Source: an uncultured Mollicutes bacterium (GTDB lineage: Bacteria > Bacillota_I > Bacilli_A > UBA3375). Taken from it: a stretch of DNA of 57,000 nt. Below the pieces are notes generated by a model. That model was given only the letters and a program-made list of their open reading frames with translations, was not told the origin of the DNA and did not search any database. A program made the position numbers and the translations under genes. Positions 18,273 to 26,229 of the stretch are shown here, in pieces (position 1 is the stretch's first letter; each line of letters opens with the position of its first letter). The stretch is from NCBI GenBank assembly GCA_900551955.1, contig UWSE01000003.1, forward strand, positions 1 through 57,000, read 5' to 3'.

Positions 18273-18281
18273 TGGTATAAT
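18273..18281 (+). promoter_or_regulatory. Extended -10 promoter of the mscL operon
   Basis: TGG-TATAAT, TATAAT at 18276-18281, in the 51-bp gap before mscL. Predicted start is near 18288, with AAAGGAG downstream. Confidence 0.8.
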
Positions 18282-18313
18282 AGAGTGTAAATTAATTAAA
18301 AAAAAGGAGTGAT

Positions 18314-18706
18314 ATGAGAAAATTTCTTAAAGAATTTAAAGGATTTGTAGAAGAGAGTGATTTCGTTACAGTTGCAATAGGTTTCTTAGTTGCAACTGCA
18401 GTTAAAGATTTAACTGGTTCATTCTTTTCTAATTTAGTAGAACCATTATTAAATGGATTATTACACTTATGTGGTGTTGATACTGCTGGTGGTGTAGTTA
18501 CTATCTTTGGAATGCAATTTGGATTTGCAGCATTCTTAGCTCAAATTATTGCATTTATCTTTATGTTATTAATTGCCTTCTTCTTTATGAAAGGATACAA
18601 TAAATTAGTTAAAGGAAATATAACAGCTGATGCTGTGGAAGGAAATGAAGTTTCTGAAGAAGTTAAATTATTACAAGAAATTCGTGATGAATTAAAACGT
18701 CGTTAA
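18314..18706 (+). CDS. mscL: Large-conductance mechanosensitive channel
   Basis: 130-residue pentameric inner-membrane channel that releases solutes on osmotic downshock. It starts MRKFLKEFKGFVEESDF, followed by TM1 with VAIGFLVATAVKDL, a periplasmic-type loop, TM2 (about 78-97, AAFLAQIIAFIFMLLIAFFF) and the cytoplasmic helix ending VKLLQEIRDELKRR, the typical MscL tail. TM1 is more divergent than in standard MscL. It is first in a run of six same-strand genes with no terminator until 22133. Confidence 0.87.
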   Translation: MRKFLKEFKGFVEESDFVTVAIGFLVATAVKDLTGSFFSNLVEPLLNGLLHLCGVDTAGGVVTIFGMQFGFAAFLAQIIAFIFMLLIAFFFMKGYNKLVKGNITADAVEGNEVSEEVKLLQEIRDELKRR

Positions 18707-18729
18707 TATATTTAAGATAATGGAGCAAT

Positions 18730-19185
18730 ATGGAAACAACATTTGCAATGATTAAACCTAATGCTGTTGGTCGAGGCTTTATGGGTGATATCATTAGTCG
18801 TTTTGAGAAAAAAGGATTAACTATTAGTGCAATGAAGTTAATCAATGTAACTGAAGAACAAGCTAAAAAGCATTATGCTTGTCATCAAGGGAAACCTTTT
18901 TATGAAGGGTTACTCAAATCAGTAATGGCCGGGCCTGTAGTGGTAATGGCAATTACTGGTAATGAAGTAATTAAGATTGTGCGTTTAATGGCTGGAGCTA
19001 CTAATCCGCTAGAAAGCCAACCAGGGACTATTCGTGGTGACTTTTCATGTGACATGAAACTTAATTGTATTCATACTTCAGATAGTCCTGAAAGTGCAGA
19101 ATATGAATTAGGAATTTATTTTAATGAAAATGATTATGTAGGTAATGAGAAATTAACTGATACATTAATTTATGATCATTTTTAA
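18730..19185 (+). CDS. ndk: Nucleoside diphosphate kinase
   Basis: 151-residue enzyme that transfers the gamma phosphate from ATP to NDPs through a phosphohistidine. Conserved blocks are TFAMIKPNAVGRG, YACHQGKPFYEGL, GPVVVMAITG, TNPLESQPGTIRGDF and the active-site CIHTSDSPESAEYEL, where the His follows N-C-I. Length and order are normal. It begins 23 nt after mscL with GGAG upstream. Confidence 0.96.
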   Translation: METTFAMIKPNAVGRGFMGDIISRFEKKGLTISAMKLINVTEEQAKKHYACHQGKPFYEGLLKSVMAGPVVVMAITGNEVIKIVRLMAGATNPLESQPGTIRGDFSCDMKLNCIHTSDSPESAEYELGIYFNENDYVGNEKLTDTLIYDHF

Positions 19186-19208
19186 AATAACTCACTAATG
19201 GAGGAATC

Positions 19209-19493
19209 TTGAAAAAAATATTATTAGTATTAAGTTTAATGTTATGTACAATAGGTCTAACAGGTTGTGGTGGAAGCAGAATTAGTGAGGAAAAAGCACA
19301 AGAAATTGCTTTAAAAGATGCAGGAGTAGATTCAGCTGATACAACATCAATGCATGTTGGTTATGAAGATATGGGTGAAGCAGATGCTCATTATCTAGTA
19401 ATATTCCAAACTAAAGATGCTCAATATAATTATGATATTAATGCTAAAACTGGTGCAATCGTAAGTAAAAGTTATGAACCAAACCTCAATTAA
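19209..19493 (+). CDS. PepSY-domain lipoprotein
   Basis: 94 residues. The lipobox is LTGC with the lipidated Cys at residue 20. The mature part is a single PepSY domain: EEKAQEIALKDAGV, then the beta strands HYLVIFQTKDAQYNYDINAKTG and an IVSK end. PepSY modules are often seen as inhibitors or partners of secreted proteases; here the function is unknown. The start is TTG 19209 after GGAGGA at 19200-19205. Its end overlaps the secreted nuclease gene by 20 nt. Confidence 0.85.
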   Translation: MKKILLVLSLMLCTIGLTGCGGSRISEEKAQEIALKDAGVDSADTTSMHVGYEDMGEADAHYLVIFQTKDAQYNYDINAKTGAIVSKSYEPNLN

Positions 19494-20103
19494 AGAGATT
19501 GTTAAATACGCTATCATTGTGATAGCGTTAATTAATATTAGTGCATGTGAAAATGCACGAGATTGCCATAATGACGTAAATTGTATGATTACTAATAATC
19601 GCAAGATTAGAGTTGATGCTTGTGATACTAGTGGTGAGCGTAGACGAAATGCTAAAGTTGACATTGGTTATGATAGTTATAATATTAAACGTAATTATTA
19701 TGGATATACTAACAATAATCGTCAATTAGTTTATGTTGAAGCTCAAAATTTAATCTTACAAACAAAACAAGAAGAGCATCATGGTAATCGTTTATGTAAT
19801 GGACAAGCAGATGTTAAAGGAACTGAATTAAAAAACTATGATAAAGGACATGTGATTGCTGATGCTTTAGGTGGTGTTAGTAATGCCTATAATATTACAC
19901 CTGAGCATAGTTATGTTAATCGTAAAGGTGTCCAATATCAATTAGAACGATATTTAATTAATCAGTTACAAAATAACCATCAAGTAACTAATGTTAAAGT
20001 TATTATTAGTTATCCTGATGAGAAAACACAAATTCCTAACAAATATGACTTTAGTTGGGAATTAGATGGAAAACAACAACAAGTTAGTTTTGAAAATAAA
20101 TAA
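19474..20103 (+). CDS. DNA/RNA non-specific endonuclease, predicted lipoprotein
   Basis: 209 residues. An N-terminal hydrophobic segment ends in ISAC (Cys25), a probable lipobox, placing the enzyme on the outer face of the membrane. The nuclease core has YDKGHVIADALGG with the catalytic His126 (DRGH-type motif of EndA/streptodornase-like enzymes), followed by the metal-binding Asn region YNITPEHSYVNRKG. Four cysteines lie in the mature region; those near residues 31 and 37 could pair. Extracellular DNA degradation for nutrition or competition is inferred. It overlaps the PepSY gene by 20 nt. Confidence 0.85.
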   Translation: MNQTSIKEIVKYAIIVIALINISACENARDCHNDVNCMITNNRKIRVDACDTSGERRRNAKVDIGYDSYNIKRNYYGYTNNNRQLVYVEAQNLILQTKQEEHHGNRLCNGQADVKGTELKNYDKGHVIADALGGVSNAYNITPEHSYVNRKGVQYQLERYLINQLQNNHQVTNVKVIISYPDEKTQIPNKYDFSWELDGKQQQVSFENK

Positions 20104-20112
20104 AGGAGAGTC

Positions 20113-21252
20113 ATGAAGAGAGTAGTTGTCGGCATGAGTGGTGGAGTTGATAGTAGTGTTAGTGCATACTTATTACAACAACAAGGCTATGATGTAATTG
20201 GCTTATTTATGCAAAATTGGGACAGTGCTCTAAACAATGACTTAGCCGATCCCTTACTTGATCAAGATTTATGTCAAGCAGGGATAGATTTTAATGATGC
20301 CCAAAGTGTATGTGATACCTTGGGCATTCCTTTATATAGGGTCAATTTTGTCCAAGAATATTGGGATAAAGTCTTTACTAATTTTGTTAATGATTATAAA
20401 AAAGGTTTAACACCTAATCCTGATGTATTTTGTAATAAATACATCAAGTTTGATGCATTTATGGATTATGCATTTAAAAACTTTGATTGTGATTATATTG
20501 CTATGGGGCATTATGCACAAATCAAAGAAATCGATGGTAATATTTATTTAGCACGAGGACTTGATGCTAACAAAGATCAAACGTATTTTTTAGAACAAGT
20601 AAGTAAAGAACAATTAAAGCATGTATTATTTCCAATCGGCCATTTAGAAAAAAGTGAAGTAAGAAAAATAGCTCAAGAAGCTAACTTAATTACTGCTAGT
20701 AAAAAAGACAGTACTGGAATTTGTTTTATTGGTGATCGTAAATTTAATGACTTTTTAGGTAATTATATAAAATCATCACAAGGTAATTTTGTCGATATTA
20801 GAACTAAAACAATTATTAAACCGCATAACGGTTTAATGTTTTATACTATTGGTCAACGTAAAGGATTAGGGATTGGTGGCGATAAACGCTTTTTAAATAC
20901 GCCATGGTATGTCGTAGCTAAAGATCGCGATCATAATATTGTTTATGTTGATCAACAAGAAGATCAATATTATTTAAAAAGCAATCATTGTATCATTCAT
21001 GATATTAATTACCTAGGTTATGAAACCGACAAAATTACTAGTGTTAAATTCCGTTATCGTAGTGATGATGTTAATGTGATTAAATATCAGTGGTTAGATG
21101 ATACAACTCTAGAATTATGGTATGAAGATAGTTTAGCGGTAACGCCAGGACAAGCTTGTGTCTTTTATGAAGGTGAAAAATGTCTTGGTGGAGGAGAAAT
21201 TGGTCTTATCGATTATAATAGTGAAGCAAGAGGTTTTATAGAAAATGAATAA
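20113..21252 (+). CDS. mnmA: tRNA-specific 2-thiouridylase MnmA
   Basis: 379-residue PP-loop ATPase that makes s2U34 in tRNA-Lys, -Glu and -Gln. The PP-loop GMSGGVDSSVSAYLL is at residues 7-21. The first catalytic Cys lies in PNPDVFCNKYIKF and the second in STGICFIGDRKF. The C-terminal barrel includes FYTIGQRKGLGIGG. Length is normal. AAAGGAG precedes ATG 20113. It needs a sulfur donor such as a cysteine desulfurase, which is not in the window. Confidence 0.97.
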   Translation: MKRVVVGMSGGVDSSVSAYLLQQQGYDVIGLFMQNWDSALNNDLADPLLDQDLCQAGIDFNDAQSVCDTLGIPLYRVNFVQEYWDKVFTNFVNDYKKGLTPNPDVFCNKYIKFDAFMDYAFKNFDCDYIAMGHYAQIKEIDGNIYLARGLDANKDQTYFLEQVSKEQLKHVLFPIGHLEKSEVRKIAQEANLITASKKDSTGICFIGDRKFNDFLGNYIKSSQGNFVDIRTKTIIKPHNGLMFYTIGQRKGLGIGGDKRFLNTPWYVVAKDRDHNIVYVDQQEDQYYLKSNHCIIHDINYLGYETDKITSVKFRYRSDDVNVIKYQWLDDTTLELWYEDSLAVTPGQACVFYEGEKCLGGGEIGLIDYNSEARGFIENE

Positions 21253-22135
21253 GAAAATTGGTGTAATTGTTAAAAAGAAACGTTTAAGTAGTTATGAAAA
21301 CGCAAGTCTTCGTAAAGAAGCACAAAAACTAAATTACAATTTAGATTTTATCTTTGTCGAAGACTTGGCTGTTAAATTAACAAACCAAGGAATTAAAATC
21401 TATTACCAAGGTTATGAGTTAGGAGCATATATATTCTTTTTAAACCGTCTTGGTAGTAGTACGAGTGTTCGTGATGCCAATTTACTAGATACTATTAATT
21501 GTGTAACGCCTGTGATTAACGATGGATCTACTAGTTTTTTGTTAAAAGATAAATATCAAACGGCGCTACGTTTACAACAAGCAGGAATTAAAGTAATTCC
21601 GACGATGATTAATGAACGCATCTTTGATATTAATACTATTAATAAATTAATGGAATATCCAATTATTAATAAAAGTAATACAGGAAGTTTAGGTAAAGGA
21701 ATTTACAAATTAGAAAATGATCATGAAACTAAAAATATCTTACAACTTTCTCATTTAGTCGCTAAAGATTATTTTTACATCTTGCAAGACTTTATTAAAG
21801 AAGCTAATGGTGAAGATATTAGAGTAATTGTTTATTTAGGTGAAGTTTTATGTGCAATGAAACGTAGTAGTGTAGAAGGAGATTTTAAAGCTAACTTCTC
21901 ACTACATCAACAAGCTCAGAAAGTTGAAGTTACTGATGAAATTAAAGACATTGCCTTAAAAGTTGTAGATACCTTAGATTGTAGTTTTGCTGGAATTGAT
22001 TTAATGCAAAGTAAAGAAGGATATGTTGTTTGTGAAGTAAATTCATCACCAGGATTTATGGGAATGGACAGTGTTCAAGACTTTAGTTTAGCTAATAAGA
22101 TTTTGTACTTAGGTAATCAAAAATTTAATAAATAA
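21245..22135 (+). CDS. RimK-like ATP-grasp ligase
   Basis: 296 residues. The pre-ATP-grasp N-domain is followed by the ATP-grasp core: LKDKYQTALRLQQAGIKVIPT, PIINKSNTGSLGKGIY (nucleotide loop), FIKEANGEDIRVIV, the RimK-family segment SSVEGDFKANFSLH and metal-binding FAGIDLMQSKEGYVVCEVNSSPGF. These ligases attach amino acids, often glutamate, to a protein or small-molecule carboxylate; the substrate is unknown here. It overlaps mnmA by 8 nt, and its stop codon is part of the convergent terminator. Confidence 0.88.
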   Translation: MNKKIGVIVKKKRLSSYENASLRKEAQKLNYNLDFIFVEDLAVKLTNQGIKIYYQGYELGAYIFFLNRLGSSTSVRDANLLDTINCVTPVINDGSTSFLLKDKYQTALRLQQAGIKVIPTMINERIFDINTINKLMEYPIINKSNTGSLGKGIYKLENDHETKNILQLSHLVAKDYFYILQDFIKEANGEDIRVIVYLGEVLCAMKRSSVEGDFKANFSLHQQAQKVEVTDEIKDIALKVVDTLDCSFAGIDLMQSKEGYVVCEVNSSPGFMGMDSVQDFSLANKILYLGNQKFNK

Positions 22136-22176
22136 AAGAAAGAACTTAGATTAACAAATCTAAGTTCTTTCTTTTA
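22133..22176. terminator. Bidirectional terminator with a perfect 20-bp stem
   Basis: Bases 22133-22152 are the exact reverse complement of 22157-22176, with a 4-nt loop. The stem contains the stop codon of the ATP-grasp gene and that of the ferredoxin gene on the other strand, with T-rich right arms in both directions. Confidence 0.95.
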
Positions 22177-22401
22177 TGCAAATGGTGTATCTTGACTTAA
22201 TACAGAATCTGTTGGACAAGAGTCAACAGCAAATTCTAGGTCTTCTTCAAATTCTGATGGAACGATAGTAATTCCTTGATTATCATCTAAAATAAAGTAA
22301 GCAATTCCATCATTTCTTTCTCCAAATAAGTCTGGAGCTTCTGCTTGACAAGATCCACAAGCAATACAAGTATCTTGGTCAATACGAGTATATTTAGCCA
22401 T
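22174..22401 (-). CDS. Ferredoxin, single [4Fe-4S] type
   Basis: 75-residue electron carrier resembling Bacillus Fer. Three cluster cysteines lie in CIACGSC (residues 13-19) and the fourth in VDSCPTDS near residue 63. The protein is acidic, as expected. A strong AAGGAGG site precedes its ATG, and an extended -10 lies at 22426-22434. It is monocistronic, divergent from ptsHI and convergent with the ATP-grasp gene. Its cluster would depend on the Suf machinery encoded in part at 5891-7440. Confidence 0.92.
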   Translation of the reverse strand: MAKYTRIDQDTCIACGSCQAEAPDLFGERNDGIAYFILDDNQGITIVPSEFEEDLEFAVDSCPTDSVLSQDTPFA

Positions 22402-22425
22402 TCTGCCTCCTTGTTATCTAACTAA

Positions 22426-22434
22426 ATTATAGCA
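22426..22434 (-). promoter_or_regulatory. Extended -10 promoter of the ferredoxin gene
   Basis: On the minus strand TGC-TATAAT; the TATAAT corresponds to plus bases 22431 down to 22426. It is 25 bp upstream of the start codon. Confidence 0.78.
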
Positions 22435-22468
22435 AAAAACTCACTTTTAAGCTTAAAAAAAAATATTG

Positions 22469-22482
22469 TGAAAACACTTTCA
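22469..22482 (+). promoter_or_regulatory. Candidate cre site (CcpA operator) at the ptsHI promoter
   Basis: TGAAAACACTTTCA is a near-perfect inverted repeat that fits the cre consensus TGWAARCGYTWNCW with one change (central G to A). It lies about 19 bp upstream of the -10, where a -35 would be, so binding could block or tune ptsHI-ahpC. Confidence 0.45.
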
Positions 22483-22497
22483 TTTTTTAAATAAAAG

Positions 22498-22506
22498 TGA
22501 TATAAT
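22498..22506 (+). promoter_or_regulatory. Extended -10 promoter of ptsH-ptsI-ahpC
   Basis: TGA-TATAAT, TATAAT at 22501-22506. Predicted start is near 22513, giving a 20-nt leader with AAGGAG. Confidence 0.8.
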
Positions 22507-22532
22507 AGTGTGTATAAAAAGTAAGGAGTAAA

Positions 22533-22808
22533 ATGAAACAACAATTTATTATTACAGATGAAGTTGGATTACATGCACGTCCAGCAACATTATTAGTTAA
22601 CGAAATTTCTAAATTTGCTGCTGATGCTACAATTAGCGTGGAAGGCAAAAGTGCTAATTTAAAATCAATCATGGGAGTTATGGCTTTAGGTGTTAAAAAA
22701 GATCACGTAGTTGATGTTGAAACTACAGGTAGTGATGAAGCTGAAGCTATGGATGCGATTGAAAATGCTATTATCGATAACAATATTGGACACAAATATA
22801 ACGGGTAA
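22533..22808 (+). CDS. ptsH: Phosphocarrier protein HPr
   Basis: 91-residue PTS phosphocarrier that takes phosphate from EI. The phosphorylated His14 is in GLHARPAT (His15 of other HPr). Ser45 in LKSIMGVMALGV corresponds to the regulatory Ser46 that HPr kinase modifies in Firmicutes, so CcpA-type carbon control is possible; a candidate cre site lies upstream. Length is normal. It is followed after 2 nt by ptsI. Confidence 0.96.
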   Translation: MKQQFIITDEVGLHARPATLLVNEISKFAADATISVEGKSANLKSIMGVMALGVKKDHVVDVETTGSDEAEAMDAIENAIIDNNIGHKYNG

Positions 22809-22810
22809 TC

Positions 22811-24529
22811 ATGAAAACCATTAATGGAATTGGAGTAAGTGATAGTATAGTAATAAGTAAGGCTTACTTATTAACTACTCCAGAAATTCAAATCAACGAC
22901 GAGCCGACTAGTGATATTAATTGCGAGTTGGCTTGTTTTGATAATAGTATTGAATCAACTAAAGCACAAATTAATCATATTAAAGCGACAAGTGCAGATA
23001 AATTACAAGCTAGTGAACTAGCTGTATTTGATGCGCATTTAATGATCGTTGAAGATCCGGAATTAGTAAGTGGGATTAAAAACTTAATTAATGAAGGGCA
23101 CAATGCTGTTTATAGTATTAATCAAGTTTGTAATCAATTTATTGATATCTTTCAAAACATGGATGATGAATATTTTAAACAACGAGCTAGTGATATTAGC
23201 GATGTTAAAACGCGTTTATTGCTAAATGCTAGTGGGTTAAAAGTTCCTGATTTAACATTAATTGATCAACCTTGTATCATTATTAGTAATGATCTAACTC
23301 CAAGTGAGACAGCACAACTTAACAAAGAATATGTTAAAGGTTTTGTTACATGTATTGGTGGTAAAACTTCACATGCTTCAATTATGGCTAAAAGTATGGG
23401 TATTCCAGCCTTAGTTGGTTGTGGTGATATCCTTGATCAAGTAAGTGATGGGGTTGATGTAATTGTTGATACAATTGATCAAGTTCTAATCATTGATCCT
23501 GATCAATCAACATTAGATAATTATCAACAAAAATTACAAGCTTTAGAACAACAAAAAGCTTATGAACAAAGCTTTATTGGTAAAGCTAGTGTTAGTCAAG
23601 ATGGTGTTAGTAAAATACTTGCAGCTAACATTGGAACACCTAAAGATGTTGAAGGTGTAATTGCTAATGATGCTGAAGCAATTGGATTATTTAGAAGTGA
23701 ATTTTTATACATGGATAAAACTTCACTGCCAACTGAAGAAGAGCAATTTGAAGCATATAAAAGTGTATTAGAGCAAATGGGTGATAAACAAGTTATAGTT
23801 AGAACCTTAGATATTGGTGGAGATAAAGAACTAGATTATTTACATATCGAACCAGAAATGAATCCATTCTTAGGATATCGTGCAATTCGTTTATGTTTAG
23901 ACCAAACAGATATATTTATCACGCAACTTCGTGCTCTATTACGCGCTAGTGTTTATGGTAATTTAGGAATTATGTTTCCAATGATTGCCACAATTGATGA
24001 ATTGCGTCAAGCTAAACAAATTTTAGCTGAGACTAAAGAACAATTGATTAGTGAAGGCATTAGTGTTAGTGATAATATTAGTGTCGGAATAATGATTGAG
24101 ATTCCTAGTGCTTGTGTTAGTGCTGATTTATTTGCCACTGAAGTTGATTTCTTTAGTATTGGAACTAATGATTTAATTCAATATACAATGGCCTGTGATC
24201 GTATGAGTGAAAAAGTTGGATATTTATATCAACCATTAAATCCAAGTATTTTACGCATGATTAAAATGGCTATTGATGCAGCCCACAATGCCGGTATTTG
24301 GTGTGGAATGTGTGGAGAGATGGCAAGTGATCCGATTGCCCAAGTAATTTTATTAGCACTAGGATTAGATGAATTTAGTATGTCAAGTAGTAATATCTTG
24401 AAATCTCGTGTCCAATTAAGTAAATTGAGTGTCAAAAAATTAACACCACATTTAGATCAAATTCTTAATTTGAAAACTAGCGAAGAAATTTATAATTATG
24501 TTAGAATGTTATTAGAAGGAGAGGAATAA
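22811..24529 (+). CDS. ptsI: Phosphoenolpyruvate-protein phosphotransferase (enzyme I)
   Basis: 572-residue first enzyme of the PTS; it autophosphorylates from PEP and passes phosphate to HPr. The active His188 lies in GGKTSHASIMAKSMGIPALVG. The PEP-binding barrel shows RTLDIGGDKELDYL, NPFLGYRAIRL, GIMFPMIATIDEL, FFSIGTNDLIQYTMACDR and CGEMASDP. Length is normal. No sugar-specific EII genes occur in the window. Its TAA overlaps the ATG of ahpC. Confidence 0.98.
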   Translation: MKTINGIGVSDSIVISKAYLLTTPEIQINDEPTSDINCELACFDNSIESTKAQINHIKATSADKLQASELAVFDAHLMIVEDPELVSGIKNLINEGHNAVYSINQVCNQFIDIFQNMDDEYFKQRASDISDVKTRLLLNASGLKVPDLTLIDQPCIIISNDLTPSETAQLNKEYVKGFVTCIGGKTSHASIMAKSMGIPALVGCGDILDQVSDGVDVIVDTIDQVLIIDPDQSTLDNYQQKLQALEQQKAYEQSFIGKASVSQDGVSKILAANIGTPKDVEGVIANDAEAIGLFRSEFLYMDKTSLPTEEEQFEAYKSVLEQMGDKQVIVRTLDIGGDKELDYLHIEPEMNPFLGYRAIRLCLDQTDIFITQLRALLRASVYGNLGIMFPMIATIDELRQAKQILAETKEQLISEGISVSDNISVGIMIEIPSACVSADLFATEVDFFSIGTNDLIQYTMACDRMSEKVGYLYQPLNPSILRMIKMAIDAAHNAGIWCGMCGEMASDPIAQVILLALGLDEFSMSSSNILKSRVQLSKLSVKKLTPHLDQILNLKTSEEIYNYVRMLLEGEE

Positions 24530-25092
24530 TGTCTTACAATAATCAAAAAATTTGTGATTTTAAATTAAACGCTTACCATAATGATCAATTCATTACTGTA
24601 ACTAATGAAGATTTATTAGGTAAATGGAGTGTGTTATTCTTCTATCCTGCAGACTTCACGTTTGTTTGTCCTACAGAATTAGAAGATTTAGCTAATCATT
24701 ATGATACGTTAAAACAATTAGGATGTGAAATTTATAGTGTAAGTAATGATACTCATTTTGTCCACAAAGCGTGGCATGATCATTCACCAGCGATTGGTAA
24801 AATTAACTTCCCAATGATTGGAGATCCAACAGGGCGTTTAAGTAAATACTTAGATGTTTATATTCCAAGTGATGGAACAACAGAACGAGCAACATTTATT
24901 ATCAATCCAGAAGGTGAAATTGTAATGTATGAAGTTTCTGCTGGAAGTATTGGACGTAATGCAGATGAGTTAGTAAGAAAAGTTGAAGCTAGTAAATTTG
25001 TTTACGAAAATGGAGCAGAAGCATGTCCTGCTAACTGGCATCCAGGAGAAAAAACATTAACTCCAGGAATTGATTTAGTTGGTAAAATTTAG
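24529..25092 (+). CDS. ahpC: Peroxiredoxin AhpC
   Basis: 187-residue typical 2-Cys peroxiredoxin that reduces hydrogen and organic peroxides in the cytoplasm. Peroxidatic Cys47 is in YPADFTFVCPTE and resolving Cys166 in GAEACPANWHPGE. The usual reductase AhpF is not adjacent, so another thiol reductase must recycle it. The gene overlaps ptsI by one base and shares the pts promoter, an unusual linkage of peroxide defence to sugar-transport genes. Confidence 0.97.
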   Translation: MSYNNQKICDFKLNAYHNDQFITVTNEDLLGKWSVLFFYPADFTFVCPTELEDLANHYDTLKQLGCEIYSVSNDTHFVHKAWHDHSPAIGKINFPMIGDPTGRLSKYLDVYIPSDGTTERATFIINPEGEIVMYEVSAGSIGRNADELVRKVEASKFVYENGAEACPANWHPGEKTLTPGIDLVGKI

Positions 25093-25095
25093 TCA

Positions 25096-25127
25096 AAAAT
25101 AACCATTTCTAACGAAATGGTTATTTT
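25096..25127 (+). terminator. Terminator of ptsHI-ahpC
   Basis: AAAATAACCATTTC (25096-25109), TAAC loop, GAAATGGTTATTTT (25114-25127). Confidence 0.93.
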
Positions 25128-25142
25128 ATTTTATTAAGAAAT

Positions 25143-25151
25143 TGTTATAAT
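25143..25151 (+). promoter_or_regulatory. Extended -10 promoter of rmuC-hemW-degV-degV
   Basis: TGT-TATAAT, TATAAT at 25146-25151. Predicted start is near 25158, directly before the AAAGGAA ribosome site. Confidence 0.78.
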
Positions 25152-25167
25152 AAAGTGAAAGGAAAAT

Positions 25168-26229
25168 ATGGAATATATTATTGCTATTTTATTAATTATT
25201 TTAATTATCTTAGTCATTATTTGTTTAATTAAATTGTTTAAAGTTAATAATAATCATGAAATCATTAGCAAGCTAGATGATAAGCAAGATAATATGATAT
25301 CAAGTATTGAACAAAAATTATCGTTAAATAATCAAGAAGTAGACACTAAATTAAACTTATATAATCAAAAATCTAATCAAGAAATGCAACATTTAATTGC
25401 TAATTTAGAAAGAAAAATCCAACATCAAGAGTTAGTAAGAACTCAAGAAAGTCAACATTTATTAACACAGGTTAATAAATTAGATATTGCGCAACAACAA
25501 TTAATGGGACTTGGAGAATCAATTACTAGTTTAGAAAAAACCTTAAATGATAAAAAATCACGCGGAACATTTGGCGAAATTAGATTAGAAGTAATTTTAC
25601 GTGATGTTTTAGGTGAAAATAATAAACAAGTATGGGATCGCCAAGTTAGTATGACTAATGGTACAATTGTAGACTTCTTATTACATGCTCCTCAACCATT
25701 AGGTGATATCGCCATTGACTCTAAATTCCCTCTAGAAGGATACCAACGTATTTTACAAGCTAGTAGCGAAGAAGAGTTGACTAAAGCAAGAAAAGAATTT
25801 GAACAACATGTCATAAAACATATTAAAGATATTAGTTTAAAATATATTATTAAAGGAGAAACTGCTAGTCAAGCAATTATGTTTATTCCTAGTGAAACTA
25901 TTTTTAGTGAAATCTATGCTCATCATGAAAAAATAATTACTCAAAGTTATATTGATCATGTGTGGATTGTGTCACCAACCACACTGATGGCAATCTTAAA
26001 CTTGTTATTAGTAGTTAGTCAAGAAGTAAAACGTAGTGAACAAGCAAAAACGATTTTAATGCATCTAGATAACTTACAAACAGAGTTTAAGCGTTTTGAT
26101 GAACGATTTAATCGTTTTAATAAAGATATTGAAAAAATAACAACTGATGCTAAAGACATTAGTATTACTGCAAATAAAATCAATAAACAATTTGATAAAA
26201 TAGCGAAAGTAGATTTTGATGAAGAATAA
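25168..26229 (+). CDS. rmuC: DNA recombination protein RmuC
   Basis: 353 residues. An N-terminal membrane helix (about 2-25) is followed by a long coiled coil (about 30-125) and the RmuC nuclease-like core: SRGTFGEIRLEVILRDVLG, VDFLLHAPQPLGDIAIDSKFPLEGYQRI and IMFIPSETIFSEIYA. RmuC proteins limit DNA rearrangements at inverted repeats; their nuclease activity is predicted from fold. A short C-terminal coiled coil completes the gene. It overlaps hemW by 11 nt. Confidence 0.92.
   Translation: MEYIIAILLIILIILVIICLIKLFKVNNNHEIISKLDDKQDNMISSIEQKLSLNNQEVDTKLNLYNQKSNQEMQHLIANLERKIQHQELVRTQESQHLLTQVNKLDIAQQQLMGLGESITSLEKTLNDKKSRGTFGEIRLEVILRDVLGENNKQVWDRQVSMTNGTIVDFLLHAPQPLGDIAIDSKFPLEGYQRILQASSEEELTKARKEFEQHVIKHIKDISLKYIIKGETASQAIMFIPSETIFSEIYAHHEKIITQSYIDHVWIVSPTTLMAILNLLLVVSQEVKRSEQAKTILMHLDNLQTEFKRFDERFNRFNKDIEKITTDAKDISITANKINKQFDKIAKVDFDEE

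Noticed and set aside
22445..22458. 14-bp palindrome TTTTAAGCTTAAAA between the ferredoxin and ptsH promoters
   Set aside because: It is AT-rich and short; with no second copy it is not distinguishable from chance in this composition.
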